This document shows, piece by piece, positions 1-12,756 of a stretch of DNA of 64,000 bases (positions are counted from its first letter, which is position 1; each line of letters begins with the position of its first letter). The notes under the pieces were generated by a model. It saw nothing but the letters and a program-made list of their open reading frames with translations. It was not told the origin of the DNA and did no database searches. Location: assembly GCF_037975245.1 (NCBI RefSeq), contig NC_092565.1, forward strand, positions 10,281,499-10,345,498, written 5' to 3'. This DNA comes from Apostichopus japonicus (taxonomy: Eukaryota; Echinodermata; Holothuroidea; Aspidochirotida; Stichopodidae). Position numbers and translations under genes: made by a program.

Positions 1-475
1 TGGCAGTGACAGTTAACACTGAAGGGGAAAAAAATGTATAACTATATATAAATGTTATGAGCTTTGCCGAAGACAACACAAGGTTGTTCCTTATTTTGCT
101 TACTTGGTCAAATTCGTGAGTCATATGCCCTGGGGATATAAATTTCACATGAATACATCGAACGAATGTAGAGAAGCGCATGTCATTTACCTTATTACCT
201 ACACATTTTCCACTTCCCACCATAGTAAAGTCAATAAAATACTGCATTAATAATCTTTAAAGAAGATTTCTTCTCAACACTCTCTCCATCTTCTTCTCAT
301 TTACCTTACCCAAACCCCTTTGTGGCAATGAACGCTTCCCCTCTTGGTTATTAGCATATCAATAACACACATTATGAAAGTGTTCTAGTCCTAAGTATTC
401 GAAAAGAAATGTGTTTTCATGAAGAATTTAAGTTCTGCAACAATACATTTTGTACTCATGCATTGCATCGTATTA
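1..475. other. unassigned AT-rich sequence
   Basis: No open frame, repeat or RNA gene is supported here. A short pyrimidine-rich stretch lies near 265-310 (tctctccatcttcttctc). Confidence 0.5.
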
Positions 476-960
476 CAATGCATGGTATGGTGTATGGCAT
501 GTGGTATGACATGGTATGATATGGTGCGTTGTGTAATGGTGTGTCGTGGTATAGTTTGGTATGGTATGGTATGGTATGGTATGGTATGGTATGGTATGGT
601 ATGGTATGGTATGGTATGGTATGGTATGGTATGGTATGGTATGGTATGGTATGGTATGGTATGGTATGGTATGGTATGGTATGGTATGGTATGGTATGGT
701 ATGGTATGGTATGGTATGGTATGGTATGGTATGGTATGGTATGGTATGGTGTGATGTGGTGTGGTGTGGTATGATGTGGTATGGTGTGGTATGGTATGAT
801 ATGATATGGTACATTGTGTATAATGGTGTGTCATGGTATGTTTTGTTATATTATCTTATAGTTTGGTATGTTATGTTATGCTATATTATTATATTCCCAT
901 CACATCGCTTTGTATTGTATTGTACTGTATTGTATTGTATCGTATTGTATGTTTGACGCT
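476..960. repeat. (ATGGT)n pentanucleotide array with degenerate flanks
   Basis: Positions 561-750 are about 38 uninterrupted copies of ATGGT. Both sides decay into related words (tgtggtatgatatgg to the left, gtgatgtggtgtgg and tattgtattgtactg to the right), so the array grew inside an older degenerate tract. The long open frames on both strands (repeating MVWYG or TIPYH) are by-products of a 5-bp period and are not genes. Confidence 0.95.
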
Positions 961-2192
961 GCGGGTTCCAACTTAAATGCCACACATTACAGCTCCCTAT
1001 ATAACTCAGACTGCGCAGTCGTCATGCATTCCACTGCCGTTATGTTACGTTGAAAAAGAAAGTGTAAAATTTCTAGCAGAAAAACAGAGTGACTCAAGAT
1101 TTTACATAATTAAGACATATTCTTCCTCCATATCCTTTAAAATATAGCTTATCAACAGAACGTCTTTGTATTATTGCGTTTCTGTTCCAATAAATTCGAG
1201 TGAATAGTAACTTCCAGGCACGAATCAAATGAATTACACTTTTCTACTGAAACCTCAACTGGTTGCAATCTTCAGAGTTCCTGTTACGTGTCATACGCTG
1301 TAGGGTATAATCTAAACCTTTTTTGATGATTTGCAGCTGAATGTTCAGTTATATCTACAGAAAGTTAACGATTATGGTCAACGTAGACGAAGTAAATTCA
1401 AAAAAAAAAAAAAACCTTATTTGGTATATTTGAATTTCTTGTCAGAATGTTACAACCTTTTCACATCTTTGACGTTCAAGTGCCCCGCCCACCTGCATAG
1501 AATAATTAACCCTACCCAATGGCTACAGGCGTACGATTATATAAGGTACTATTGAATTATGTCAGAACTGTATCAACATGAACTGCATTTAGTTTGCGCT
1601 AGAGGCTCAGTAGATTATATTGATAAAACTCTCTATTTCGCGATAAGAATCGGAAAATGATCTTATGAAAGGTAGTAATTGTGACCATTATTTAATGTCT
1701 TGAAGGCATGAGATGGCGAAATGTTAAACGCTGTCACGAATGAAAGAAATGAAAATGGGACAGAAAGGGTTTGCCTCTTGTGTATATGATGTAGCTGTCC
1801 GATAATATATGGGTTGAAGGTGAAGAAATTGCTTTTAGTAGTAGAATACATGCTCTTAACTTTGTACAGTTTGTAATTTGTACAATTACGGACTGACAAA
1901 ATTGAATGATCGCTCTAACTTACATGAATCACTTACTCCAATAATAGTCAAGAGTTGGTCGATTGGTAGCCCAAACGTTCACATGAATCTTTTGCGAAGG
2001 AGAATCATAATCGAACCATTATCACCGGTCTTTGGGATAGAGGCACTTTGGATGAACAACTTTTAAATACAGTTGGTTCAGTAAATTCATATAAGCAGAT
2101 GGCATAGAATGTTCTGTCACGTCTAATTATTACATCATCGACCCACTTCTGTTTTAATGTTTATAGGTTTCTTTGTAATACATGGGTGTTGA
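961..2192. other. unassigned sequence
   Basis: Apart from a 13-A run near 1401 nothing is recognisable. Open frames are short and of low complexity. A run of 11 G follows at 2193-2203. Confidence 0.45.
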
Positions 2193-3464
2193 GGGGGGGG
2201 GGGCGGCGCTGAATCGAGAATATTAGTTTGATTGCTTAACGTTACCTAATACTGAAATCATTGCGTGTCATTGCGTGATTGTGAGGTAAGGTTGTCAATC
2301 ACAATAACTCCATCCACTGGTTGGGCGCCATTCCAGCCTAACCCTTGCATTTATGTACATTATTTTAAAGATGCCGGAATAGCTATAGTTTACATTTGTC
2401 TATACTAACAGTCATGTTATCTCTTGGGCGGGACTATGACACAATATCAAGACTTAAATTCTGCAAAAATGTCATCCAATAACATGTTGTTGTACTGAGT
2501 GCTAGCTCAATGCAGACCTCGATCTGTATAGTGTTCATGAAGCAGACGATCATGTGTAATTCATGTCAGTGTCATCTACATGAGACGAACATATCTGATT
2601 TCATCTTACATTCTTCACCAATTATGTACGAGGTAGGGGTGTAGAATGGTATATGGGCCCTGTGACGTATGCTATGTAAATCATAAACCCACTGTTGTCG
2701 ATCCGAGACAAATGGTATGATATCATCATAGGTTATAAAAATAGAACATTACGACATTTGTTTCATCGATGAAAGTAGCGGAGAGTTTTCTCGCCTTGTA
2801 TGTTCGTACGAAAACTTTGAAGTTCATATTAGTTGCCTTCTTTCTTTCTTTCTTTCTTTGATGATCATGTTTTCTTCGTTATGATTATTTTTTATGAAAG
2901 GACACAGAAAAAGAAATTGGCAACATTTTCTTGCTGTGTACTAAAAGCATGTGTGAAGCACTGACAAACCAGGGGATAATAGGCGCAAATGATTATATAT
3001 TAGTATCGACAGTGCAAAGCTATACGGTGAAAATAATCAGTGCGAACAGACGAACATTGTTTTGCTTTGCGGTGTGTTTTTGTCATGTCTTTGTTTTTAT
3101 TACTTCCTCCACGAAGATAATACTGTCGCAATACAGTTAATAGGCCTATACTTTGCCAGTTTTGAGACAGCTTTAACTATAGCGTGCCAATAGGTTAGTA
3201 GATTACATCGATCTTAACATGCAAGATGAAAATGATCTTTAATTTCTGCAATACGTCAAGTAAACGTTTTGATACGTTGCCATTGACTTTTCAATAGCTT
3301 GCTTCATTATGCAGGTATTAGTCATGTTTATTTTGGAATCAGTTGATTCCATAACGTGACTGATGTTTGTACATATAGCATGCCAAATAGCAATACAATG
3401 ATGTCATAACGTTTGTCTGCTATATACGCATTGTCGATAGAATCTACCAGGGAACCTGTTGTTT
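2193..3464. other. unassigned sequence with short (TTTC)n
   Basis: It begins with the G run. A small TTTC microsatellite lies at about 2839-2859. No supported gene. Confidence 0.45.
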
Positions 3465-3479
3465 CTACTGGCATGTGGT

Positions 3480-3695
3480 ACTGGCAACCGCGATACAAAA
3501 TTTAGCCGAAGTTAAAACAAATCCGTCGTTGTAATCTCCAAATTTTACGTTTCCCGAAATGTCGACAACGCGTTTCCAGGTATTTTTGTGCTGCTCGTTG
3601 TCGGACTGCGAGAACGCGTTCTCGTCGATTCTGGAACGCAAGAAGAAAAGGGATAACTTGTCTCGTAATTTCCTCGATGCGTTGATGAAGTAGAT
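3480..3695. other. possible coding block, strand unresolved
   Basis: This GC-richer block is open in several frames. The minus frame gives a charged, non-repetitive peptide (for example SRIDENAFSQSDNEQHK and VKFGDYNDGFVLTSAK). A plus frame from an ATG at 3559 gives a 44-codon ORF ending at 3693 (for example LERKKKRDNLSRNFLDALMK). Neither side has a convincing splice-site pair, so strand and reality are uncertain. I recognise no family. Confidence 0.15.
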
Positions 3696-4929
3696 GACAC
3701 ATTGCCTAATATATCGCATGGGCAATTATTAGTCAAAGATAACTTAACCTCATGAGTACTTCTTGGATAAGTTTTAAGATACCATATCGGTCTGTACACG
3801 TACCTGCATATACATACAAGTTCGGTTGGCCTGGTCTGGTGTATAATTTGTAATTTGTCTATAATACTTTCATTAATTATTATGAGATTAATACCCATCT
3901 TCAAAAGAAAGCTTACCTCTAAGCGTTTTCTTCAATCAGCCGGAAAAGTGTTTACACACGATGGAATGTAGCCTAGGCTATATGTATAACCCTGCATGAA
4001 ATTCCGTTTTTCAAATAACGGGAAAAACTAATGTCTAAATGGTCTACGAACGGTGTCTGGAACGACAATGGGAGTATAGGCATGTCAACTTAGCATGCAA
4101 GTTCTCAAACGACGAATTGTTTAATGAAAACGAAGACGCTACAGTTATCGATCATTATGCCAGTTTGTACGTGTTGTACGTGAGCTAGTTGGAATTTGTC
4201 TAATTCAAGGTCAGGAGAGGGAACACAAAGACATCGTATTATGTTTCTTAAACCTTGACTTTACCAATTACGATCTTGACACTTGTATCATTTTAACCGC
4301 TTGATGACCCTATACATGTATTTTTTTTTTCCTCTGATGGGGTACTCGCTACATGAGTAGCCTCCTACTGCTTAATTAATTCCCAAGAAAGTTATTGTTA
4401 CGTGTCTTTCGAATTTTGCCATTTTCAAAAGTAATTTATTTTTTTCAAAACTCTTCTTTTAACTTGCGAAATATTTCACCGGTATTTCACCTTAACGAGG
4501 CATGGTTTTCCTGCTACTATACATGAGCTGCTATACATTAACCTTCACATAGTCGTTCATGTGGGGATTGTAAGTGCAATAGGTTTTGGTTTAAGAGAAA
4601 CTTCCAGAAGAGCAAAATAATCTTCTTTTCCCACGTAAATACCCGGGAGATAGGGCAAAGAGACAGCTCAGTCTTAATGAAGTGCTGCCAAAAAATCCGC
4701 TGGACTCAGCTATAAACACCTATGTGGTTTACTCTTAAATTCAATATATAGGCATTATCCGGTTCACCCTATATTGTGTACATTTTTTCAATGATGTAAG
4801 GGAGAGATACGTTATGTTTGCGAGAATCGAATTATATATATTCTGTTTTCTTCACCTCTCTAAATGGACACCGTTATCTGCGAGTGATAAGATTGGTAAG
4901 CCTATATACGATAAAACAAACGCCCTTAC

Positions 4930-5150
4930 CAACCTCTTCCACTCGTTCACACCCCTTCTTCCGTAAATCAATACCTGCATATCTGTTCATTCGGTCCCCA
5001 TATTTATCTTTTACCCGGAAAGGTCCTTGAAAGCACTCTACAATCTCAAACTTATTTGGTTTTTGCCAAGTCACTTTTAATTGGTGAAGATCGTTAATCA
5101 ACTTCAATCTTATTGTCAGAAGTAGTTGTTGGCAGCAAGGTTTGGTCAAA
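4930..5150 (-). CDS. candidate internal exon, unknown protein
   Basis: On the minus strand a 221-nt open block is bounded by an acceptor-like TTGGTTGGCAG and a good donor-like G|GTAAGG. It encodes about 74 residues of mixed composition, including KPNKFEIVECFQGPFRV and KYGDRMNRYAGIDLRKK. It would begin after a phase-2 intron and end in phase 1. The exon-like block at 7701-7909 on the same strand ends in phase 2, so the two could be joined. I do not recognise the protein. The evidence is only splice signals, phase and composition, so this is a prediction. Confidence 0.25.
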
Positions 5151-5584
5151 CTGCCAACCAAACAAATTTGGCGATATTCGGTGAATGGGGGGGGGGGGGG
5201 GGTCTGTTGACTTTATCTGTTTACAACCGACATTATATTGTCCAGGATGAATAATCTTTAAGGAGCTTCACGTACAATTTCGTTTTGAATTAATTTTACT
5301 ATATATAATTTAAAATTAGTTTAAAATAATGTTGCGTTTACTTTTTCGACTGTCACAATGTTATATTATCCGAACGGGTTTGTATTTATGTCTTCTTTTT
5401 GTACAACTATAAACGATGAATTGTAGAATCTGTAACATTGTCTCTCAAAAATCTTTACCGTCATTCCTCATTAAACTTTGGTGAAAACATTTCATGGTAT
5501 AAGGTATGGAAACTCCCGATACACGTTGACGAATCATAGTTTGTTCATCTGCCAACGTAGCTCTATAAGACCGTCGTCCACATA

Positions 5585-6080
5585 TGTGCATATGGCTTGA
5601 TTAGTTTGTACTGCATGTGAATAAGAGACAGCCATTAATCAGTATAAACTGAATTGTGTTAAAACACAGTAACACATGTAAGACCTGTCAGCATATGCTC
5701 TACTGTGCACCCAATGTACATGGCTTGATCAGTTTGTATTGTGTATCAGAGACTACCGTTAATCAGTATAAACTGAATTGTGTTATCACACCGTAACACA
5801 TGTTCGACCTTTCAGCAGATGCTATAGTGTGCACCCAATGTACATGGCTTGATAAGTTTGTATCGTGTATCAGAGACTACCATTAAGCAGTAAAAACCGA
5901 AGTGTGTTATCACACCGTAACACGTGTTAGACCTGTTAGCAGATGCTACCGTGCACCCAATGTACATGGCCTGATCAGTTTATACTGTGACTATAAGAGA
6001 GAACCGTTAATCGGTATAAAAATGAAGTGTGTTTATAACACCGTAACACATGTTAGACCTGTCATTAGATGCTACTGTGG
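5585..6080. repeat. tandem repeat, ~124-bp unit, about four copies
   Basis: The words 'catggcttgatnagtttgta', 'ttaatcagtataaactgaa' and 'cagcagatgct' recur in order. The gcttgat/gcctgat anchors are near 5590, 5719, 5843 and 5966, so spacings are 129, 124 and 123 bp. Copies differ by substitutions and small indels, so the array is moderately old. The 60-codon ORF across it is incidental. Confidence 0.85.
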
Positions 6081-6174
6081 ATAACTTACTAACATACGAA
6101 TTTATTACTTAAAGGCTGTTTCAACTGATGACTGGTTAGGAGTTTCATCAACTATCCCTATGTTTCACTAATTA

Positions 6175-6505
6175 AGATGCTTCCAATTGCACATTTTATG
6201 CGTTTTGCAGAGTTTTGCAGTTTGTGAAGTGTCATGATCCACTTTCTGTTAAAGTATGGACGGAATGATTGGCGAAACCTTTATAGTAGTCTGCTGGTCA
6301 GTCCAGTCAATCATTAAGCATATGATTGTGTGTTTAGTATTTTCTGTTTGTAAGGCCTTCTCAGTACTAGCGACTGGTCATAAATGTAACACATGTTAAG
6401 AATGTATAAAACACATCAGTTTCAACTGATTAACGGGTACTCACCTTTATAGTGTGAACCGATAATAAGACCACGAGAATCGGGTGGATCGGCCGCAGAT
6501 TTTTG
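6175..6505 (+). repeat. dispersed repeat, copy 1
   Basis: This stretch matches, in reverse complement, 44575-44845. Shared blocks in order include 'agatgcttcnaattgca', 'tcaatcattaagcatatga', 'ttgtaaggccttctcagta', 'acatgttaag' and 'gggtactcac'. Two diverged copies in opposite orientation 38 kb apart indicate an interspersed element. No terminal repeats or coding capacity are visible, so its class (SINE, MITE or other) is undetermined. Confidence 0.75.
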
Positions 6506-7471
6506 TTGAGAAAATTGAAAGCTATAAAGGATAAGAAACAACTGTTTGTTGTGTATTTGAGTTATTTAGACAGAATTAGTGCTGCGCTAATGACAAACTG
6601 TAAAAAGAATATATGGCGTCGTGTTGATGAGTGTGTAACGCGACGAAAATATTAAAACAAGACAATGGGAAAGATAGGCCTATTAATAAACTAAGCTTGT
6701 AAAATTATTATGATACAGAACTTGGGATAAATCATATTTTAGGTTTAGTTTAGTGTGATAAAACGATTAAGACATAGACGAAACATAAGTATAGTTTAGC
6801 TTGAACAAGACTGATTGTATATCCATGTTATCATGACACGACGATGAAACCCGGAGAGGTCGAATCAGTGTCATCTTCGACATGTGACGTCAGTAGTTAT
6901 AATACGCGAAGACACCATCATAGTAGCTTGCTGAGATGAAACGCACCGTGCTTTGACAAGGTGCCAATCGTCAGGTTCATTGAAAGTATTAAATTTATAG
7001 TTCTGTTGAATACGACCCGCCTTTTTCTTTTTCTTCGTAATATTTTCTCCGCTGGTAGGCTAGACTACAAGGAAAACAAGTCCTGATACAAAGAAACGTT
7101 TTGTAAGTAGTACTTTTCCTAGGTTACCTGGAATTCAAGAGATATATATTATGAGTAAAGAAATATATTATTTGGTTGGTTTTGTCCATGCTGCCCGTCA
7201 CTAATTGTTATCCTTACAGAATAAAAAAAATGTAAAATAAATAAATAAAACGGGTCAGTATTTAAAGTATACGTTAGGGTTTTTGATTGAAAGCAGTATC
7301 CAACGCAGAGAAACATGAAAACAGAATAAAGATAAAGTTGGTTGCAATTAGTGTCACAAAAGATGAATTTATACTACAATATAAGTCTGTTTCCTTTCAA
7401 AGTATCGACATCCACTTTGCCAGTTGATATGATACCAGACGCAGTCTATAACTCTTTCGTCTAAGGCTCTT
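6506..7471. other. unassigned sequence
   Basis: No gene is supported. An isolated palindromic TGACGTCA (CRE-type word) lies near 6886-6893, with no promoter context. Confidence 0.45.
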
Positions 7472-8757
7472 TGTTATAACCGTTAAACATTACCAACCGG
7501 TTTAACTAAGGCTTAATATTTCCTGGTCCAAATTTTGTGAAGAAGGAAGTAAATAAATACATAAAAAACACTGAATACTCATCTAGCTTATTGTGCTCGT
7601 ATGAAACATTATCTGAGAAGCATATACTCAACATTGATCAATGTAATATAGAGACATGTGATGTACAATATCCCTAAACAGCTTTAAGAAAATCATATAC
7701 CTTTGTGGGATATAAAACGTCCAATGATCCTTCGCACAAAAGACCGGAGACTTAAGCAAGTCTAGAAATGTGACATCATCGAGCAGCATATAATTGAATT
7801 TGTATGGGTATGTTTGATTTATTTCAATATTTACTTTCTGTGTATAGGATTTGTTATGGTCCAGTATTGGCAATGGTTTTAATGCCAACACTGTATATAA
7901 ATATTCATCCTGAAAAGAACAGACGTGGCACCCTAATACCACACATCGACAAAAAAGGCAGCTCTCTGGCATGGCTTACAAACTATAATAAAATAAATAG
8001 AAAATTCACATATTCTTACTTTAAATATTCTTTATGTTCTACCTTTTTCGTGCTGTGATTTTACTAAATTATTTAAAACAAACTGTAATCAGAAACTTGA
8101 TTACAAACCAGTGAGAATAATTGTTATGACCTTTAGTAGTCATGATGTTGAGTGCATTTTGCCAGAGGGTACTGAACATCTCATGTTACACAGAGTTCTT
8201 CAGTTTAGGTTACGTCTTTGTAATTATTACTATGGTCTTTGTTTGCGGGGGAAGTCCAGTTTTATTGGAACCAATTAGTCCCCGCCGTTAGTGCAGAATC
8301 TAATTTTGCAATCAAGATATAACGGTAATTACACAAAACATCCCGAGTGAAAACTGCAGATACAATACTGCCGTGTTTTTTTTTTGGCAACATCACACTC
8401 TTATATAGTTTTCAATATTCCGTAACATTATCATAACATTTCGCGTATGCATAAGCGTCCATGCAGGTATAAATGATAGCATATCCCTTGATCCCCACGA
8501 TGCTTGCTGGTGTGACAAGGAACGACAACGACATGAAGGAAAACGCAATTAATTAACAAAAAGGTTCAAGAAAGAAAACAACTTATTCCTTATTCTGGAG
8601 TGATTCTCGACTTATATGTTCACTCGACTTATCTGTTCAGATTAGATTATTCACTTTCTACCAATCAGAGTATAGTTTCAATAGTTAATTTATATATCAC
8701 TAAGTATGGCAACCAATCCTATAACACTAGTTCGCCGGGAGAGGTAAATATTAAAGG
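7472..8757. repeat. 1286-bp direct tandem duplication, copy 1
   Basis: This segment is followed immediately by a second copy at an exact offset of 1286 bp. Base comparison at the edges places the start at 7472 and the internal junction at 8757/8758. I found no difference between copies, including an equal 10-T run near 8376 and 9662. No terminal inverted repeats or target duplications are seen. It is either a very recent tandem duplication or an assembly artefact from two haplotypes. Confidence 0.95.
7701..7909 (-). CDS. candidate internal exon (in duplication copy 1), unknown protein
   Basis: On the minus strand a 209-nt block runs from a strong acceptor (TTCTTTTCAG|GATGAA) to a donor (CACAAAG|GTATATG). 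It is open in phase 0 and ends in phase 2. It encodes about 69 residues of globular composition, for example LALKPLPILDHNKSYTQK and YKFNYMLLDDVTFLDLLK. I do not recognise the family. Its phase fits the candidate exon at 4930-5150, which would be the next exon downstream. Splicing in both duplicated copies in series would shift the frame, so at most one copy should be used. Confidence 0.3.
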
Positions 8758-10043
8758 TGTTATAACCGTTAAACATTACCAACCGGTTTAACTAAGGCTT
8801 AATATTTCCTGGTCCAAATTTTGTGAAGAAGGAAGTAAATAAATACATAAAAAACACTGAATACTCATCTAGCTTATTGTGCTCGTATGAAACATTATCT
8901 GAGAAGCATATACTCAACATTGATCAATGTAATATAGAGACATGTGATGTACAATATCCCTAAACAGCTTTAAGAAAATCATATACCTTTGTGGGATATA
9001 AAACGTCCAATGATCCTTCGCACAAAAGACCGGAGACTTAAGCAAGTCTAGAAATGTGACATCATCGAGCAGCATATAATTGAATTTGTATGGGTATGTT
9101 TGATTTATTTCAATATTTACTTTCTGTGTATAGGATTTGTTATGGTCCAGTATTGGCAATGGTTTTAATGCCAACACTGTATATAAATATTCATCCTGAA
9201 AAGAACAGACGTGGCACCCTAATACCACACATCGACAAAAAAGGCAGCTCTCTGGCATGGCTTACAAACTATAATAAAATAAATAGAAAATTCACATATT
9301 CTTACTTTAAATATTCTTTATGTTCTACCTTTTTCGTGCTGTGATTTTACTAAATTATTTAAAACAAACTGTAATCAGAAACTTGATTACAAACCAGTGA
9401 GAATAATTGTTATGACCTTTAGTAGTCATGATGTTGAGTGCATTTTGCCAGAGGGTACTGAACATCTCATGTTACACAGAGTTCTTCAGTTTAGGTTACG
9501 TCTTTGTAATTATTACTATGGTCTTTGTTTGCGGGGGAAGTCCAGTTTTATTGGAACCAATTAGTCCCCGCCGTTAGTGCAGAATCTAATTTTGCAATCA
9601 AGATATAACGGTAATTACACAAAACATCCCGAGTGAAAACTGCAGATACAATACTGCCGTGTTTTTTTTTTGGCAACATCACACTCTTATATAGTTTTCA
9701 ATATTCCGTAACATTATCATAACATTTCGCGTATGCATAAGCGTCCATGCAGGTATAAATGATAGCATATCCCTTGATCCCCACGATGCTTGCTGGTGTG
9801 ACAAGGAACGACAACGACATGAAGGAAAACGCAATTAATTAACAAAAAGGTTCAAGAAAGAAAACAACTTATTCCTTATTCTGGAGTGATTCTCGACTTA
9901 TATGTTCACTCGACTTATCTGTTCAGATTAGATTATTCACTTTCTACCAATCAGAGTATAGTTTCAATAGTTAATTTATATATCACTAAGTATGGCAACC
10001 AATCCTATAACACTAGTTCGCCGGGAGAGGTAAATATTAAAGG
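8758..10043. repeat. 1286-bp direct tandem duplication, copy 2
   Basis: Second copy of 7472-8757. It ends at 10043/10044, where copy 1 runs into copy 2 (ggtgttataacc) but copy 2 runs into unique sequence (ggtacaatattt). The only shared base beyond the unit is one T, so breakpoint homology is minimal. Confidence 0.95.
8987..9195 (-). CDS. candidate internal exon (in duplication copy 2), unknown protein
   Basis: Identical twin of the exon-like block at 7701-7909, with the same acceptor, donor, frame and phases. Being 1286 bp upstream in the direction of transcription, it would come first. Its phase-2 end does not fit the phase-0 start of the twin, so a transcript should skip one of them. Confidence 0.25.
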
Positions 10044-12703
10044 TACAATATTTTTAAATCACATATTCATAATTTGTTCATAACTGCAAAGTATTGCTCT
10101 AAGTCACCGTATATTATGCATAGCGAAAGGGAAAAAAAGAAGAATTTCTTCATTTCAGCTGTTGTTTCAGATGGTTGTTTTCTGATTGCAGAAATTGAAA
10201 ACTCAAAAAGGACACTTTAAATTATCAAATTAAGCGTTGATGTTTGGGTCAGCAAATTAAGAATTAACACTAGCAATCCAAATAATCAGAGATTCAAATG
10301 TCTCTACAACAAGTACCAGTCATAAATATTCTGTATTCTTTTGGAAAATGTAGTTATACATCGTGATATCTTTGTCTCGTTGATGTCAACTGTAAAATCT
10401 TGCAAAGGGGGGGGGGGGGGGTGTTCAGGACCGCTATAAAAGGAAAGCGATAACTCGCTCCCTTTGTCTTTTACCCATTAAAAGCATTTTCTGTTGGCTA
10501 AAGTTGATTGCTAGTACAGAATTGCTGAAAATTTTCTGAATCTAACTGTCAAAACCACATCCTCAATGCATTTTGTATTGCGAAGATATAAACTTTTAAC
10601 GTTTACTAGTGATATTTTGTAAATGCATCTGGCAACATCAGAATAGATGATGTCATAAAGGGCAATTCAGCTGAAAATGTCTTTGTTTTTATTTTTTAAT
10701 TTGTCAATCATTTGTTCACAACAAACAAACAAAAGAGTTATATAATTAAGATACATTTTGAGGAAATTCTAAGTACAGAGAACTTTGACAGCTATGCAAA
10801 CATTCCAAATGTCTCAGGTTTCAAAGATAAATCAAACAAGAAGATTATAATAGCCTTAGTAAAGCTTCCAAAGAGCATTTGCCCAGATGACATCACATAC
10901 CCCCTGCTGTGATCCAACTTTCTGGAGTAGTTGAAGGTTAAGCCAGTCAAAATAGGTTACACTCAATCAAACACATCTAAAGTTAGGGGCATGATGAGAT
11001 GGGGGCTCCAACTATCAGTGTCGAATAGTTTTGTCTTCAATATATAAGTTTCACATTGTTTGTGACCAGAATACTACATTTAGTGATGCTCAACATATTG
11101 TTAGAATTCATGTAACTGCTGGTTCGAAAGATACCCTGTATCATACATAATCCGATTGAGTTGGTTAATGTCGTTGCTCAACTTCACACGACTGGCAGAA
11201 ACGACCTTCTTCAAAACATCGATAAACAAGAGTGGAGCCAAATCAATTACCTTCGAGATATTGAGTTCTTGCCCTTGTAGAAATTTATATGACGTCATAC
11301 GTTATATCCCAAGATCCCCGGGGACTTTTGATAAAAAGATTCGATTCTCTTTCAAAGAGTAACGCTGTCGATTGTAATCTTGATGACATCCACAGAGGTT
11401 GTCAGAAAAGAGAGAAACAAAATCGATCAAGGTCGTGGTATCTACAATGGAATCCCTTCCGTAAATTGTATTGAACGCATGGTTACATCATGATAATCTG
11501 TAAATATTTTGAAGACCAGTATTGTTACTAGAGGCAATGTCCTTTAAACAATAAAGCAAAGAATTATGTTTCGAATAAGGTTCAAGTATCAAGTTGCGTC
11601 AAACTTTTCAATAATCGCAGACGACGCAAACGAATACTTACACAATGATGATGACAGGATCACACTGCAGAAGCTTATGTTCTGTATTCCAATTATCGAA
11701 AGTGCCAAAGCAGTGATTTGATGATACCAAACAAAGTTCGAGTGACTATAGATAAAATAGAGTATGTTACTATATGGCTCTTTTGGCTTGGGCAGCCAAA
11801 AACAAGGGGGAAAAGGAAGCTTAGTGGGTTTATGGTCTATGTAATCTTCTTCTTCTCTGCGAGGAAAGCTTAAAGAACCACGATTAAATGTCTACATTGC
11901 ACAAACACATATTCTGTATTCCAATTATGAGAACACAAACTTACCAAGTATGTGATGTGAGACGAAGGATCAATCGACAGGTGTAGACCCAGTTAAACAC
12001 CTAATTTATAGCCTATACTACATATGCATCAGAATAAACCATTTCACGTGTATAATTTCCTTCCGTTTGCTCCGTTGGAAGACCACACACTCCCGAATGG
12101 GAGTCGGCTTCAACAACCCCAGCGTCACACACCGACCCTACTTTGTAAACTTCCCGGATCCGCCCATGATTATATATAACTACATCAACTAAGTTAACAT
12201 GCATCCCAATGTGGGGTACACGCGTGGCGGACATGAAAGTGGTGAAACCATCAGGAGCAACATCATTTCAAACATTTTCTTGTCCTGTCGTTGCGTTTGT
12301 CAAGCATAAAATCCATCTTTAGCAAATTGTTGTTGTTGTTTTTTTTTTTTTTTTGGTTGTCAGAGATATACGGTACCCCTCTTCGTGATTTATACACTGC
12401 CTATAGGACAAGGGAGAGATGGAAATTTAGACTGTCATAGATGAGTAACGGTTATATATTCTAACGCCGAGCTTGGTCTTTAAGTCGAGCATTAACCTTC
12501 TCCAAACAGACTGTCATTTGCGATAGGCCTACGCTGAAAGAAACCATTATCTTAATTTCTTTGTATGTTTCTCTCCATGGATTGCGTGCATCATGTTTCT
12601 TTTATTGTTATCATCCTCTGCTTTGAAAGGTGGCCCATATAGGTCATGTAGTCTATTAATAGTCAACGTCACCCTGAGTCGCAGCCCATGTTGAGTAAAA
12701 AAA

Positions 12704-12708
<5 letters not shown>
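10044..12708. other. unassigned sequence
   Basis: A 15-G run lies at 10407-10421. Minus-strand open frames at 11101-11298 and 12013-12234 have plausible composition but no convincing splice context or family. Confidence 0.4.

Positions 12709-12752
<44 letters not shown>
12709..12752. repeat. (AT)n microsatellite
   Basis: About 22 uninterrupted AT dinucleotides. Confidence 0.95.

Positions 12753-12756
<4 letters not shown>

Noticed and set aside
391-956. Several overlapping ORFs over the ATGGT array
   Set aside because: Pentamer repeats lack stops in several frames; the peptides are pure repeats.
11101-11298. Minus-strand open frame of 65 codons
   Set aside because: Composition is plausible, but the acceptor is weak and its phases do not fit the neighbouring candidate exons.
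6886-11298. Two perfect TGACGTCA words (near 6886 and 11290)
   Set aside because: CRE-like words without an adjacent promoter or gene; two occurrences in 64 kb are not far above chance.
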